57,733 nt of DNA from positions 1 to 57,733 of the forward strand of contig CAZGRE010000003.1 of assembly GCA_964528085.1 (NCBI GenBank), written 5' to 3'. The notes beneath the pieces were generated by a model, which had not been told where the DNA came from, ran no database searches, and was given only the letters and a program-made list of their open reading frames with translations. This DNA is from B2-G16 sp964528085 (GTDB lineage Bacteria; Bipolaricaulota; Bipolaricaulia; UBA7950; UBA9294). Numbering within the stretch: the stretch's first letter is position 1; the number at the start of each line of letters is the position of its first letter. Shown in pieces: positions 24,866 to 32,947 of the stretch. The position numbers and the translations under genes were made by a program.

Positions 24866-25595
24866 AAGGAATTCTGCAAGTATCTCAGGGGCGGGGACGA
24901 TCAGCGCCGGGACCTACACCCGGGTTTCGATCTCCGGTGCGGGGAAGGTGACAGGAGACATCGTCGCCGAGGAGCTGAAGATCTCGGGTGCGGGGAAGGT
25001 CGCCGGCCGGGCCGAGGTGAGGGAGATCGTCACCTCGGGGAGCGCCGCGTTCGCCAGCGACGTGATCGCCGATGAGATGCGGGTGAGCGGTAGCGCCCGC
25101 ATCGACGGTCAGGCAAGGGTGAAGGAGCTGAAGTGCTCGGGGACGTTCAAGGTCGAGAAGGGGATCACGGCCGAGTACGTCAAGGTGAGCGGGAGCCTCC
25201 GTGTCGGCGGTGATGCGGAATCGGAGATATTCAAGGCGAGCGGTGGGTTCAAGATCGAGGGGCTCCTCTCTGCCGATCGGATAGAGATCCGCGTCGGCGG
25301 TCATTGCTATGCACGGGAGATCGGGGGGGAGAGGATCGAGGTCCGCCGCGGCGGTTGGCGGGAGAAGGGGATCCTCCTCGACGGGCTCGTTAAGCTGTTC
25401 ACCGGCGGGGGGACGGCGGCGCTGGAGACGAAACAGGTCGAGGGGGATGAGATCGAGCTCGAGGACACGCAGGCCGAGGTCGTTCGCGGGAAGAAGGTGG
25501 TGATCGGCCCCGGGTGTCGGATCGGGAGGGTCGAGTATTCGGAGTCCCTGAAGGTGGCCCCCGATGCGGTCGTGAAGGAACGGGTGAAGGTCTGA
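24855..25595 (+). CDS. Bactofilin-like polymer-forming protein (YhbE/YhbF type)
   Basis: This 246-residue protein starts at ATG 24855, six bases after GGAGG. It consists of short repeats around a G/S-x-G core: ISGAGTI, ISGAGKV (twice), TSGSAAF, VSGSARI, CSGTFKV, VSGSLRV and ASGGFKI, the right-handed beta-helix pattern of bactofilins (formerly DUF583). A non-repeated C-terminal part follows from about residue 145. Bactofilins form membrane-associated scaffolds. The gene follows a YhbD-like regulator and precedes a small membrane protein that may anchor it (inference). Confidence 0.87.
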   Translation: MNDKRNSASISGAGTISAGTYTRVSISGAGKVTGDIVAEELKISGAGKVAGRAEVREIVTSGSAAFASDVIADEMRVSGSARIDGQARVKELKCSGTFKVEKGITAEYVKVSGSLRVGGDAESEIFKASGGFKIEGLLSADRIEIRVGGHCYAREIGGERIEVRRGGWREKGILLDGLVKLFTGGGTAALETKQVEGDEIELEDTQAEVVRGKKVVIGPGCRIGRVEYSESLKVAPDAVVKERVKV

Positions 25596-25795
25596 TGATC
25601 GGGGCGTTAGTCGGGCTGATCGTCGCCGGGGTTGTTCTGATCGCCCTCCTCGTTGGGGTGATCGGTGGGTTGATCGCGATACCGATCCTTTTGATCTCGA
25701 TCATCGGTGCGATCCTCTTCTCCCCTGTCTTCATATGGCTCGCGCTCGGGATCTGCATATTCTGTGGGGTGAGGATCCTCCGGCGGGTGCGGTGA
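25595..25795 (+). CDS. Small two-helix membrane protein
   Basis: This 66-residue protein starts at ATG 25595, overlapping the bactofilin stop (TGATG), with GAAGG upstream. Nearly the whole chain is hydrophobic (residues ~3-30 and ~33-58) and ends in the basic RILRRVR. I do not recognise a family. Its coupling to the bactofilin gene suggests it anchors or senses the bactofilin polymer at the membrane (inference). Confidence 0.65.
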   Translation: MIGALVGLIVAGVVLIALLVGVIGGLIAIPILLISIIGAILFSPVFIWLALGICIFCGVRILRRVR

Positions 25796-25801
25796 GATAG
25801 G

Positions 25802-27064
25802 ATGGCCCGGGTCAGGGAGGATTGGAAGGGTCCGTTCTTCACGATCTGGACCCTCCAGCAGCTCTCGCTCGTCGGAAGCCAGCTCGTCCAGTTCGCCCTC
25901 GTCTGGTGGCTGACGAAGACGACGGGATCGGCGACCGTCCTTGCCACAGCGACGATGGTGGCGATCCTCCCCCAGGTTTTGATCGGTCCGTTCTCCGGGG
26001 CTCTCATCGATCGGTTCAGCCGGAGGATGGTGATGATCATCGCCGATGGATCGATCGCCCTCGCATCGGCATGGCTCGCGTATATGTACTTTACCGGAGC
26101 GGTCCAGGTCTGGCACATCTACGTGATCATGGCGGCGCGGGCGATCGGCGGCGGGTTCCACTGGCCGGCGATGTCCGCGTCGACCGCGATGATGGTCCCG
26201 GAGAAGCACCTCACCCGTGTCGCCGGATTGAACCAGACGATGCAAGGGGTGGTGAACATCGTCTCCCCGCCGCTCGGTGCGATACTCCTTGCGGTCCTCC
26301 CGATGTACGGGATCCTCGGGATCGACGTGGTCAGCGCCGCGATCGCCATCGCTCCCCTCCTGTTCATCCCGATCCCCCAGCCCGAGCGGACCGGTGGGGA
26401 GGCGAAGCCGTCCTACTTCGCCGAGGTTCGCGCCGGGTTCCGTTACGTCTGGCGCTGGAAGGGGCTCCTCTGGCTGATCGGAATCGCGATGCTGATCAAC
26501 TTCGCCGTCAACCCGGCCTTCTCCCTCCTCCCCCTCCTCGTCAGGAAGCACTTCAGCGGAGGGGCACTCCAGCTGAGCTGGCTCGAATCCGCGTTCGGGA
26601 TCGGGGTCATCCTCGGCGGGGTTGCCTTGAGCATCTGGGGCGGGTTCAAGCGGCGGATATTCACCACCCTCTCCGGGGTCATCGGGATGGGAGCCGGGAT
26701 ATTCCTCATCGGCCTCCTCCCGGGGAGTGGGCTCTGGTACGCGATCGGTAGTCTCTTCCTGATCGGGCTGATGCAGGCGTTCGCCAACGGGCCGCTGACC
26801 GCGCTTCTGCAATCGACCGTCGATCCAGGGATGCAGGGGCGCGTCCTCGCTCTCCTCGGGAGCCTCGTCACCGCGATGTCCCCGCTCAGCCTCGCCCTGG
26901 CCGGGCCGATCGCCGATATGATCGGGATCCAGTTCTGGTACGTCCTCGGCGGTGCGACGATGATCCTGACCGGGGGCGGTGGGTTCTTCATCCGCGCGCT
27001 CGCCAGGATCGAGGAGGAAGGGGGCAAACAGGCACTCGCCGCCGAGGAGGGGCTCAGCGGTTGA
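25802..27064 (+). CDS. MFS efflux transporter (EntS/MefA-like, MFS_3)
   Basis: This 420-residue inner-membrane protein has about twelve segments. The N-terminal FTIWTLQQLSLVGSQLVQFALVWWLTKTTGSATVLATATMVAILPQVLIGPFSGALIDRFSRRMVMI is characteristic of the macrolide/enterobactin exporter branch, with the GALIDRFSRR loop 2-3 motif. It follows the small membrane protein after 6 bp and may share its transcript. The substrate is unknown. The 3' end overlaps the convergent lpd gene by 11 bp. Confidence 0.9.
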   Translation: MARVREDWKGPFFTIWTLQQLSLVGSQLVQFALVWWLTKTTGSATVLATATMVAILPQVLIGPFSGALIDRFSRRMVMIIADGSIALASAWLAYMYFTGAVQVWHIYVIMAARAIGGGFHWPAMSASTAMMVPEKHLTRVAGLNQTMQGVVNIVSPPLGAILLAVLPMYGILGIDVVSAAIAIAPLLFIPIPQPERTGGEAKPSYFAEVRAGFRYVWRWKGLLWLIGIAMLINFAVNPAFSLLPLLVRKHFSGGALQLSWLESAFGIGVILGGVALSIWGGFKRRIFTTLSGVIGMGAGIFLIGLLPGSGLWYAIGSLFLIGLMQAFANGPLTALLQSTVDPGMQGRVLALLGSLVTAMSPLSLALAGPIADMIGIQFWYVLGGATMILTGGGGFFIRALARIEEEGGKQALAAEEGLSG

Positions 27065-28436
27065 TCGTGTGGATCGCCCGCCCGAGGGCGTTCTCCGCCG
27101 CCTCCTTCAGCCCCTCGGGGAGGGTCGGATGCGGGTGGATCGAATCGGCGATCGCCTCGAGGGTCAGCCCCTGCTGCACAGCGAGCGCTGCCTCGGAGAT
27201 CAGGTCGGACGCCTCGGCTCCGACGATCTGAACGCCGAGGATCCGCTTCGTCTTCGCGTCGGCGACGAGTTGGAAGAACCCTTCCGGCTCGTTCATCCCG
27301 AGGGCCTTCCCGAGCGCGGCGTACGGGAACCGGCCGACGAGGATGTCGTACCCCTCCTCGGCCGCCCGCTTTTCGGATAGGCCGACCGCCGCGACCTCGG
27401 GCGAGGTGAATATCGCCTGCGGGATCGAATCGTAGTCGATCGAGATCCTCCCCCCGGCGAACGAGTCGGCGAGTCCGACCCCTTCCGCGGATGCCTTGTG
27501 GGCGAGCATCGGGCCGGCTATGAGGTCGCCGATTGCGAAGATCCCGCGTGCCTCGGTCTCAAACCGCTGATCGACCCGGATCAATCCGCGCTTCTCCGGG
27601 GTTATCCCCACGGCCTCCAACCCGATCCCGCTCGAGTTCGGCCTCCTCCCGACCGCAACCAAGACGCGATCCGCCTCGATCGCCGTTCCAGAGGAGGTAT
27701 GGATCATGATCCCTCCGCCGATCTCCTCGAACCCCGTAGCAGCGGTACCGGTGAGGAGGCCTATTTTCTCCTTGTTGAACGATCGTTTGATCAGGGAGAT
27801 CGCCCGCCGGTCGAGATCGACGGTGGAGAGGATCTCGGGGAGGAGCTCGATGACGGTCACCTCGCTCCCGAGCCGGCGGTAGATCGTCGCAAGCTCGAGG
27901 CCGATCACCCCCCCTCCGATGACGGCGAGGCGCTCGGGGATCTCGGAGACGGTGAGGGCGTCGTCGGACGACCAGACGTACGGGGAGCTGAACGGAAACG
28001 ACGGGATCTCGACGGGGGACGAGCCGGTGGCAAGGACGATCCGCTCGGCAGCGATCCTCTCCTTCCCCTCTAACTCGACCTCCTCCTTCCCGACGAGGCG
28101 TCCGCGCCCCTCGGTCACGGTCACCCCGTTTTTCTCGAGGAGGGTTGAGATCCCATCCCGGAGGGTCGAGACGATCCCCTCCTTCCATCCGGCTAGCCTT
28201 TCAAGATCGAGCGACGGCGGGGGAAAATCGAGCCCCATCCCCCCTCCCGCCTTCGCCTTCTGGATCAGGGAGGAGGCGGAATAGAGGGCCTTGGTCGGGA
28301 CGCATCCCCGGTTCAGGCAGACCCCTCCGATCTCCCTCTCCTCGACGAGCGCCGTCTTGATCCCGAGCTGCCCGCAGCGGATGGCACACGTATACCCGCC
28401 GGGCCCGCCCCCGATGATGATCGCGTCGTATTTCAT
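27054..28436 (-). CDS. lpdA: Dihydrolipoyl dehydrogenase
   Basis: This 460-residue FAD enzyme starts at ATG 28436 behind AGGGAG; the open frame upstream is not coding. It has FAD site MKYDAIIIGGGPGGYTCAI, the redox disulfide GGVCLNRGCVPTK, the NAD site VIGGGVIGLELATIYRRLGSEVTVIE, GDLIAGPMLAHKASAEG and the C-terminal HPHPTLPE with catalytic His-Glu. It serves 2-oxoacid dehydrogenases or the glycine cleavage system; no partner gene lies in this window. Confidence 0.95.
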   Translation of the reverse strand: MKYDAIIIGGGPGGYTCAIRCGQLGIKTALVEEREIGGVCLNRGCVPTKALYSASSLIQKAKAGGGMGLDFPPPSLDLERLAGWKEGIVSTLRDGISTLLEKNGVTVTEGRGRLVGKEEVELEGKERIAAERIVLATGSSPVEIPSFPFSSPYVWSSDDALTVSEIPERLAVIGGGVIGLELATIYRRLGSEVTVIELLPEILSTVDLDRRAISLIKRSFNKEKIGLLTGTAATGFEEIGGGIMIHTSSGTAIEADRVLVAVGRRPNSSGIGLEAVGITPEKRGLIRVDQRFETEARGIFAIGDLIAGPMLAHKASAEGVGLADSFAGGRISIDYDSIPQAIFTSPEVAAVGLSEKRAAEEGYDILVGRFPYAALGKALGMNEPEGFFQLVADAKTKRILGVQIVGAEASDLISEAALAVQQGLTLEAIADSIHPHPTLPEGLKEAAENALGRAIHTINR

Positions 28437-28491
28437 CCCTCTCCCTCCCCGGATAAGGTAGCGGCTTGGGCGGGATTCCTCAAACGGGCGA

Positions 28492-28520
28492 TTGGAAAAG
28501 GAAGTCCCGGGTAGGATAAT
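28492..28520 (+). promoter_or_regulatory. Promoter giving a leaderless nfo mRNA
   Basis: TTGGAA (28492-28497), a 17-bp spacer and GATAAT (28515-28520) are followed by exactly six bases and the nfo ATG at 28527. No Shine-Dalgarno sequence is present. Confidence 0.65.
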
Positions 28521-28526
28521 CGGCGC

Positions 28527-29420
28527 ATGGCTGCAAGAGAACGACCGGATCTCCTCCTCGGGTGTCATCTCTCAATCGCCAAGGGGTTCGCCGCTTCGAT
28601 CGATGCGGCGGAGGGACTCGGGAACACCGCCCTTCAGATCTTCTCCCACAACGCATCGGCGTGGCGGATGAAGCCGATCGAAGCCGATTCAGCGGCCTCG
28701 TTCCGCGAGCGGCTCTCCCGCTCCTCCGTCGAGTACGTCGTCATCCATACGATGTACCTTCTGAACCTGGCGAGCCCGGACGATTCCCTGTTCGAGCGCT
28801 CGGTATCCGCCCTGATCGAGGAGATCGCCCGCGCTGCCGCCCTCGGGATCGATCGGGTCGTCACCCACCTCGGAGCGCACGTCGGGAGCGGGATCGAGGC
28901 AGGGATCGGGCGGGTGATCGAGGGGCTCGATCGCGTCGTCTCCTCGCCGCCGTTTCGATCATCTCCCGGGCTCCGCCTCCTCCTTGAGAACACGGCCGGG
29001 AGCGGGACGACGGTCGGTACGACGTTCGAGGAGCTAGGGGCGATAATCTCTGGGCTTTCCGATCCGAGCCGGATAGGGGTATGCCTCGATACGTGCCATG
29101 CGTTCGCCGCTGGATACGATCTTCGCACCCCTGCGGGGCTGGAGGAGACACTCGCTTCGTTCGATTCCGCGATCGGCCTCGATAGGCTCGATCTTATCCA
29201 TCTGAACGATTCCGTCTTTCCGCTCGGCTCCCACCGGGATCGGCACGCCCACATCGGGCGGGGGGAGATAGGGATGGAGGGAATGAGGGGGATCGTCAAC
29301 CATTCGGCGCTCAGGTCGCACCCGTTCATCCTCGAGACGCCGAAGTCGATCGATGGTCTATCCGACGCCGACCCGATAAACTTGGCGATTGTACGTGGAC
29401 TGGTAGGGAAGGGGGGATGA
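28527..29420 (+). CDS. nfo: Deoxyribonuclease IV (endonuclease IV)
   Basis: This 297-residue TIM-barrel enzyme cuts DNA 5' of abasic sites in base excision repair. It shows LGCHLSIAKGF, FSHNASAWRMK, HTMYLLNLASP, LLENTAGSGTTVGTTFEEL, GVCLDTCHAFAAGYDL, HLNDSVFPLGSHRDRHAHIGRGEIG and ILETP, the family's zinc ligands. The ATG lies six bases after a -10 box, so the message is probably leaderless. The stop overlaps the talC start region (ATGA). Confidence 0.95.
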   Translation: MAARERPDLLLGCHLSIAKGFAASIDAAEGLGNTALQIFSHNASAWRMKPIEADSAASFRERLSRSSVEYVVIHTMYLLNLASPDDSLFERSVSALIEEIARAAALGIDRVVTHLGAHVGSGIEAGIGRVIEGLDRVVSSPPFRSSPGLRLLLENTAGSGTTVGTTFEELGAIISGLSDPSRIGVCLDTCHAFAAGYDLRTPAGLEETLASFDSAIGLDRLDLIHLNDSVFPLGSHRDRHAHIGRGEIGMEGMRGIVNHSALRSHPFILETPKSIDGLSDADPINLAIVRGLVGKGG

Positions 29421-30058
29421 TGAAGCTTTTCATTGACACGGCCAAGGTGGAGGAGATCCGCGAGTTCGCCTGGCTGATCGACGGGGTGACGACGAATCCG
29501 ACCCTCGTCGCCCGCGCCGGGAGGCCGTTCGAACGGGTGATAGCCGAGATCCTGGAGATCGTGGACGGCCCGATAAACGCGGAGGTCGGATCGGTCGACC
29601 TCGATGGGATGATCGCCGAGGCCCGCCGGCTCGCCGCGTTGAGTGACAAGATCGTCGTCAAGATCCCGGTCGGTGAGACCGGCCTTCGTGCGATAAGGGC
29701 CCTCAGCGCTGAGGGGATAAGGACGAATGCCACCCTCGTCTTCTCGGCGAATCAGGCCCTCCTCGCCGCCAAGGCAGGGGCGAGCTACGTATCCCCGTTC
29801 GTCGGCAGGATCGATGACGTCGGTGGGAGCGGACTGGACCTCGTGGCGGAGATCATCGTCGTCTACGAGAACTATGGGTTCGATACCGAGGTGATCGTCG
29901 CCTCCGTCCGTCATCCCAGGCACGTCCTCGACGCCGCCCTCCTCGGTGCGGATATCGCCACCGTTCCGCACGCTGTGTTGAAGAGGATGTTCACCCACCC
30001 GTTGACCGACCTGGGGATCGAGCGGTTCCTGAACGACTTAAAAGGGGGAGGATCGTGA
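29420..30058 (+). CDS. talC: Transaldolase / fructose-6-phosphate aldolase (TalC/MipB type)
   Basis: This 212-residue enzyme belongs to the small transaldolase subfamily: MKLFIDTAKVEEIREFAWLIDGVTTNPTL, the Schiff-base lysine in DKIVVKIPV (about residue 86), TNATLVFSANQALLAAKAGASYVSPFVGRIDD and the C-terminal DLGIERFLND. ATG 29420 is preferred because the family starts MKLFID; ATG 29417 is adjacent and overlaps the nfo stop. It is coupled to a transketolase C-half gene, so it works in the non-oxidative pentose phosphate pathway. Transaldolase versus F6P aldolase cannot be decided here. Confidence 0.93.
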   Translation: MKLFIDTAKVEEIREFAWLIDGVTTNPTLVARAGRPFERVIAEILEIVDGPINAEVGSVDLDGMIAEARRLAALSDKIVVKIPVGETGLRAIRALSAEGIRTNATLVFSANQALLAAKAGASYVSPFVGRIDDVGGSGLDLVAEIIVVYENYGFDTEVIVASVRHPRHVLDAALLGADIATVPHAVLKRMFTHPLTDLGIERFLNDLKGGGS

Positions 30059-30999
30059 ATCCGGTGAAGCTTGCAGGAACGCGCGATGCCTACGGTGAAG
30101 AGCTTGCGCGGCTCGGGGGGATCGACGGGAGGATCGTCGTCCTGACCGCCGATCTCGCCGGTTCGACGAAGACGTCCCTGTTCGCAAAGGAGTATCCGGA
30201 TCGCTTCTTCGACATGGGGGTCGCTGAGGCGAACATGGTCGGGACAGCGGCCGGGCTGGCGATGAGCGGATTTAGACCGTTCGTCTCTACGTTCGCCGTG
30301 TTCGCCACCGGGAAGATGTGGGAGCAGGTCCGCCAGGTCGTCGCCTATCCGAACGTCCCGGTCCGGATCGTGGCGACGCACGCCGGCCTGACCGTAGGGG
30401 AGGACGGGGCGAGCCATCAGATGCTCGAGGATATAAACAACATGCGGGTCCTTCCGAACATGAGGGTGATCGTTCCGGCCGATGCGGTCGAGGCGGCGGC
30501 GGTGACCCGGTTCGCCGCCGTTTACGATGAGGGGCCGGTCTACGTCCGGCTCGCCCGCGCCCCGTTCCCCGTGATCCACGAGGGGCCGATGGAGTTCGAC
30601 CTCGGCCGGGCTGAGGTCCTCGCCGAAGGAAGCGATGCGGTGATAATCGCCTGCGGGGTGATGGTCTCCGTCGCCCTTTCGGCGCGGGAGCGGCTCGCTG
30701 AGGAGGGGATCTCGGTTGCGGTGATCAACTCCTCCTCGATCAAGCCGCTCGATCGGGAGGGGATCCTCGCTGCGGCGGAGGACGTCGATCTCGTCGTGAC
30801 GGCCGAGGAGCATCAGATCATAGGTGGTTTGGGGAGCGCCGTCTGCGAGCTCCTCGCCGAGGAGTCGCCGCGGCGGATCGTCCGCGTCGGCGTCGATGAC
30901 CGGTTCGGCCAGTCGGGGAAGGCGGACGAGCTCCTTTCCCACTACGGCCTCGACGTCGACGGGCTGGTGACGGCGGTCAAGGCCGGGCTCGGCGGGTGA
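30055..30999 (+). CDS. Transketolase C-terminal subunit
   Basis: This 314-residue protein covers the pyrimidine-binding and C-terminal domains of transketolase: VVLTADLAGSTKT, the catalytic Glu in DMGVAEANMVGTAAGLAMSGFRPFVSTFAVF, HAGLTVGEDGASHQMLEDI, and the C-terminal VTAEEHQIIGGLGSAVCELLAE. In split transketolases the thiamine-diphosphate-binding N-half is normally encoded directly upstream; here that place is taken by talC and no N-half is in the window. It starts at GTG 30055 in the talC stop (GTGA). Confidence 0.94.
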   Translation: MNPVKLAGTRDAYGEELARLGGIDGRIVVLTADLAGSTKTSLFAKEYPDRFFDMGVAEANMVGTAAGLAMSGFRPFVSTFAVFATGKMWEQVRQVVAYPNVPVRIVATHAGLTVGEDGASHQMLEDINNMRVLPNMRVIVPADAVEAAAVTRFAAVYDEGPVYVRLARAPFPVIHEGPMEFDLGRAEVLAEGSDAVIIACGVMVSVALSARERLAEEGISVAVINSSSIKPLDREGILAAAEDVDLVVTAEEHQIIGGLGSAVCELLAEESPRRIVRVGVDDRFGQSGKADELLSHYGLDVDGLVTAVKAGLGG

Positions 31000-31031
31000 A
31001 TCAGAAAGCCCGTTCCGATCCGCCTAACCGG

Positions 31032-31060
31032 TTGATCGGTCAACGGATGGGGCGTACACT
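31032..31060 (+). promoter_or_regulatory. Sigma-70 promoter of the antiporter gene
   Basis: TTGATC (31032-31037), a 17-bp spacer and TACACT (31055-31060). The -35 box is part of the inverted repeat TTGA-TCGG-TCAA (31032-31043). A leader of about 24 nt carries AGGGACGG before the GTG start. Confidence 0.65.
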
Positions 31061-31090
31061 CCCGCGACAGATCATCAGGGACGGATACTC

Positions 31091-32353
31091 GTGAATACGC
31101 TTCTCATCGTCGGGACGATCATCGGGGCCGGTTATCTCCTCGGGGAGCTGGCGAGCAAGGTGGGCCTCCCGCGGGTCAGCGGGTACATCCTCGCCGGGCT
31201 CGCGTTGAACCCGGAGGTCACCGGCGTTGTCTCCCGCGACTTCGTCCAGGGGACGGACGCCGTAACGAGCGTCGCCCTCGCCATTCTGACGTTCGCCGTC
31301 GGCGGGACGCTGGCGATCGCCCCGTTGAAGGAGCTCGGTCGGGGGATCATCATGATCGCCCTCGGCGAGGCCGAGCTCGCCGCCCTGTTCGTCATCCTCG
31401 GGTCGATGATCGTCCTCCCCTTCTTCCTCGATAAGGGGGCGGGCTTCATCACGATGGTCGTTCCGCTCGCCGTTCTCCTCGGCGCCCTCGCTTCGCCGAC
31501 CGATCCGTCGGCGACCCTGGCGGTGATCCATCAGTACAAGGCGAAGGGGCAGGTCTCGTTCAGCATCATGGCCGCCGCCGCGCTCGACGACGCGATCGGG
31601 ATCATCAACTTCAGCGTCGGGATGGTGATCGCCTCGTTCCTCATCGCGCACGGGCATCACGTCGCCGGAGGGGGGATCTCCGCCCTGATCAAGCCGGTCA
31701 TCGAGATCGGGGGGGCGCTCGTGCTCGGGGTCGTCTCTGGCCTCGGGTTCCACTACATCCCCCGCCTCATCCGCGCCGAATCGGACGGCCTCCTCCTCGT
31801 TCTGATCATCGGGCTCCTCACCCTCTGCTATGGGGTGGCGACGGCCTTCGGCCTCGATCAGCTCCTCGCGACGATGACGATGGGGATGGCCGTCGTCAAC
31901 TTTAAGGCGAGCCGGGATCGGATATTCCGCCTCCTCGAGGAGTACATCGAGCCCCTTGTCTTTGTCCTCTTCTTCACGATCAGCGGGATGCTCCTCGACG
32001 TTGCGGTCCTCTTCCGCTACTTTCCGCTCGTTCTGTTCTTCGTCCTCTTCCGCACGGCAGGGAAGCTGACCGGGGCATACCTCGGTGCGACCATCGGGAG
32101 GGCACCGCAGGCGGTGAGGCGCTACACCGGTTTCGGGCTGATCCCCCAGGGGGGGATCGTCATCGGTCTGGCGTTGATCCTCCAGCAGGAGGAGGGGTTC
32201 GCCGACCTGAGCAGCATCCTCCTCAGCGTCGTGATCGGGGCGACCGTGTTGCACGAGCTGATCGGACCGCTCACCGCGAAGCTCGCCATTCAGAAGGCGG
32301 GCGAGATCACGCCGCATCCCCCCGAGGAGCCGGGGATATCCCCGCATCTGTGA
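31091..32353 (+). CDS. Cation:proton antiporter (CPA2 / KefB-like membrane domain)
   Basis: This 420-residue inner-membrane protein has about twelve segments. It starts at GTG 31091. Characteristic blocks are LASKVGLPRVSGYILAGLALNPEV near the N-terminus, ASPTDPSATLAVIHQYKAKG and AAAALDDAIGIINF, which carry the paired acidic residues of the ion site. There is no C-terminal RCK/TrkA domain. It probably exchanges Na+ or K+ for H+. The 3' end overlaps the convergent THEP1 gene by 47 bp, an unusually deep coding overlap. Confidence 0.9.
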   Translation: MNTLLIVGTIIGAGYLLGELASKVGLPRVSGYILAGLALNPEVTGVVSRDFVQGTDAVTSVALAILTFAVGGTLAIAPLKELGRGIIMIALGEAELAALFVILGSMIVLPFFLDKGAGFITMVVPLAVLLGALASPTDPSATLAVIHQYKAKGQVSFSIMAAAALDDAIGIINFSVGMVIASFLIAHGHHVAGGGISALIKPVIEIGGALVLGVVSGLGFHYIPRLIRAESDGLLLVLIIGLLTLCYGVATAFGLDQLLATMTMGMAVVNFKASRDRIFRLLEEYIEPLVFVLFFTISGMLLDVAVLFRYFPLVLFFVLFRTAGKLTGAYLGATIGRAPQAVRRYTGFGLIPQGGIVIGLALILQQEEGFADLSSILLSVVIGATVLHELIGPLTAKLAIQKAGEITPHPPEEPGISPHL

Positions 32354-32894
32354 CCGGCGGGGGCTCGGTCTCGACGATCCCGAAGGTTGCGAGGATCTCC
32401 CCCACCAGCCGGTCCCTGTTTCCGAGCTTGACGCGGAATAGGGTGAGCTCGCGCCGGATGCGGTGTGCGATCTCGATGTCGGCGTGGGCATGGGTCGAGA
32501 TGATCAGGGATTTATCGCTTGCAAGGGCTGCCTCTACCGCTGGGACGAACGCGGGGGAGGATAGCTCCATCGGAGCGATCTCGTCTATGACGACGAGATC
32601 ATCCTCTTCGATTGCCCGGTAGATGGCGGCGATCCCGATCCGCTCAAGGGATCGAAGATCGACCGTGTATCGGCCGACCTTCGGCCCTCCGCTTTTATGG
32701 AGATGGGCGAGGACCCCTTCCTCATCGGTCGAGACGTCGATCAACGAGAAGCCGACCCGGTGTCCGCAGACCCTTATCTCCTCGGTCAGCATCCCTCCGG
32801 CGCTGATCGGGAGGCGAGATAAGACCCGCTTTATCAGGGTCGTCTTCCCCACCCCCGGCCTTCCGGTGATCGCTATCCTCCCCTTGATCGGCAT
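32307..32894 (-). CDS. THEP1-type nucleoside triphosphatase
   Basis: This 195-residue protein starts at ATG 32894; the long upstream open frame is not coding. It has the P-loop MPIKGRIAITGRPGVGKTTLIKRVL, the family motif GGMLTEEIRVCGHRVGFSLIDV, Walker B DDLVVIDEIAPMELSSPAF and the THAH segment IISTHAHAD. THEP1 is an NTPase known from Aquifex and archaea with poorly known role. A TAGAAT box (32903-32908) eight bases before the ATG implies a nearly leaderless mRNA. Confidence 0.88.
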   Translation of the reverse strand: MPIKGRIAITGRPGVGKTTLIKRVLSRLPISAGGMLTEEIRVCGHRVGFSLIDVSTDEEGVLAHLHKSGGPKVGRYTVDLRSLERIGIAAIYRAIEEDDLVVIDEIAPMELSSPAFVPAVEAALASDKSLIISTHAHADIEIAHRIRRELTLFRVKLGNRDRLVGEILATFGIVETEPPPVTDAGISPAPRGDAA

Positions 32895-32947
32895 GGCGTT
32901 CGATTCTATCCTCAAACGTGTAGACCACGTAAGAAAGGGGCTCTTCG

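Noticed and set aside
28634..29998. 454-codon minus-strand frame across nfo and talC
   Set aside because: It is the shadow of two well-supported plus-strand genes, with low-complexity charged composition and no motif.
31040..32491. Long open frame of 483 codons on the minus strand across the antiporter gene
   Set aside because: It is antisense to a clear membrane transporter, highly charged and without any recognisable motif; such frames are common in high-G+C DNA.
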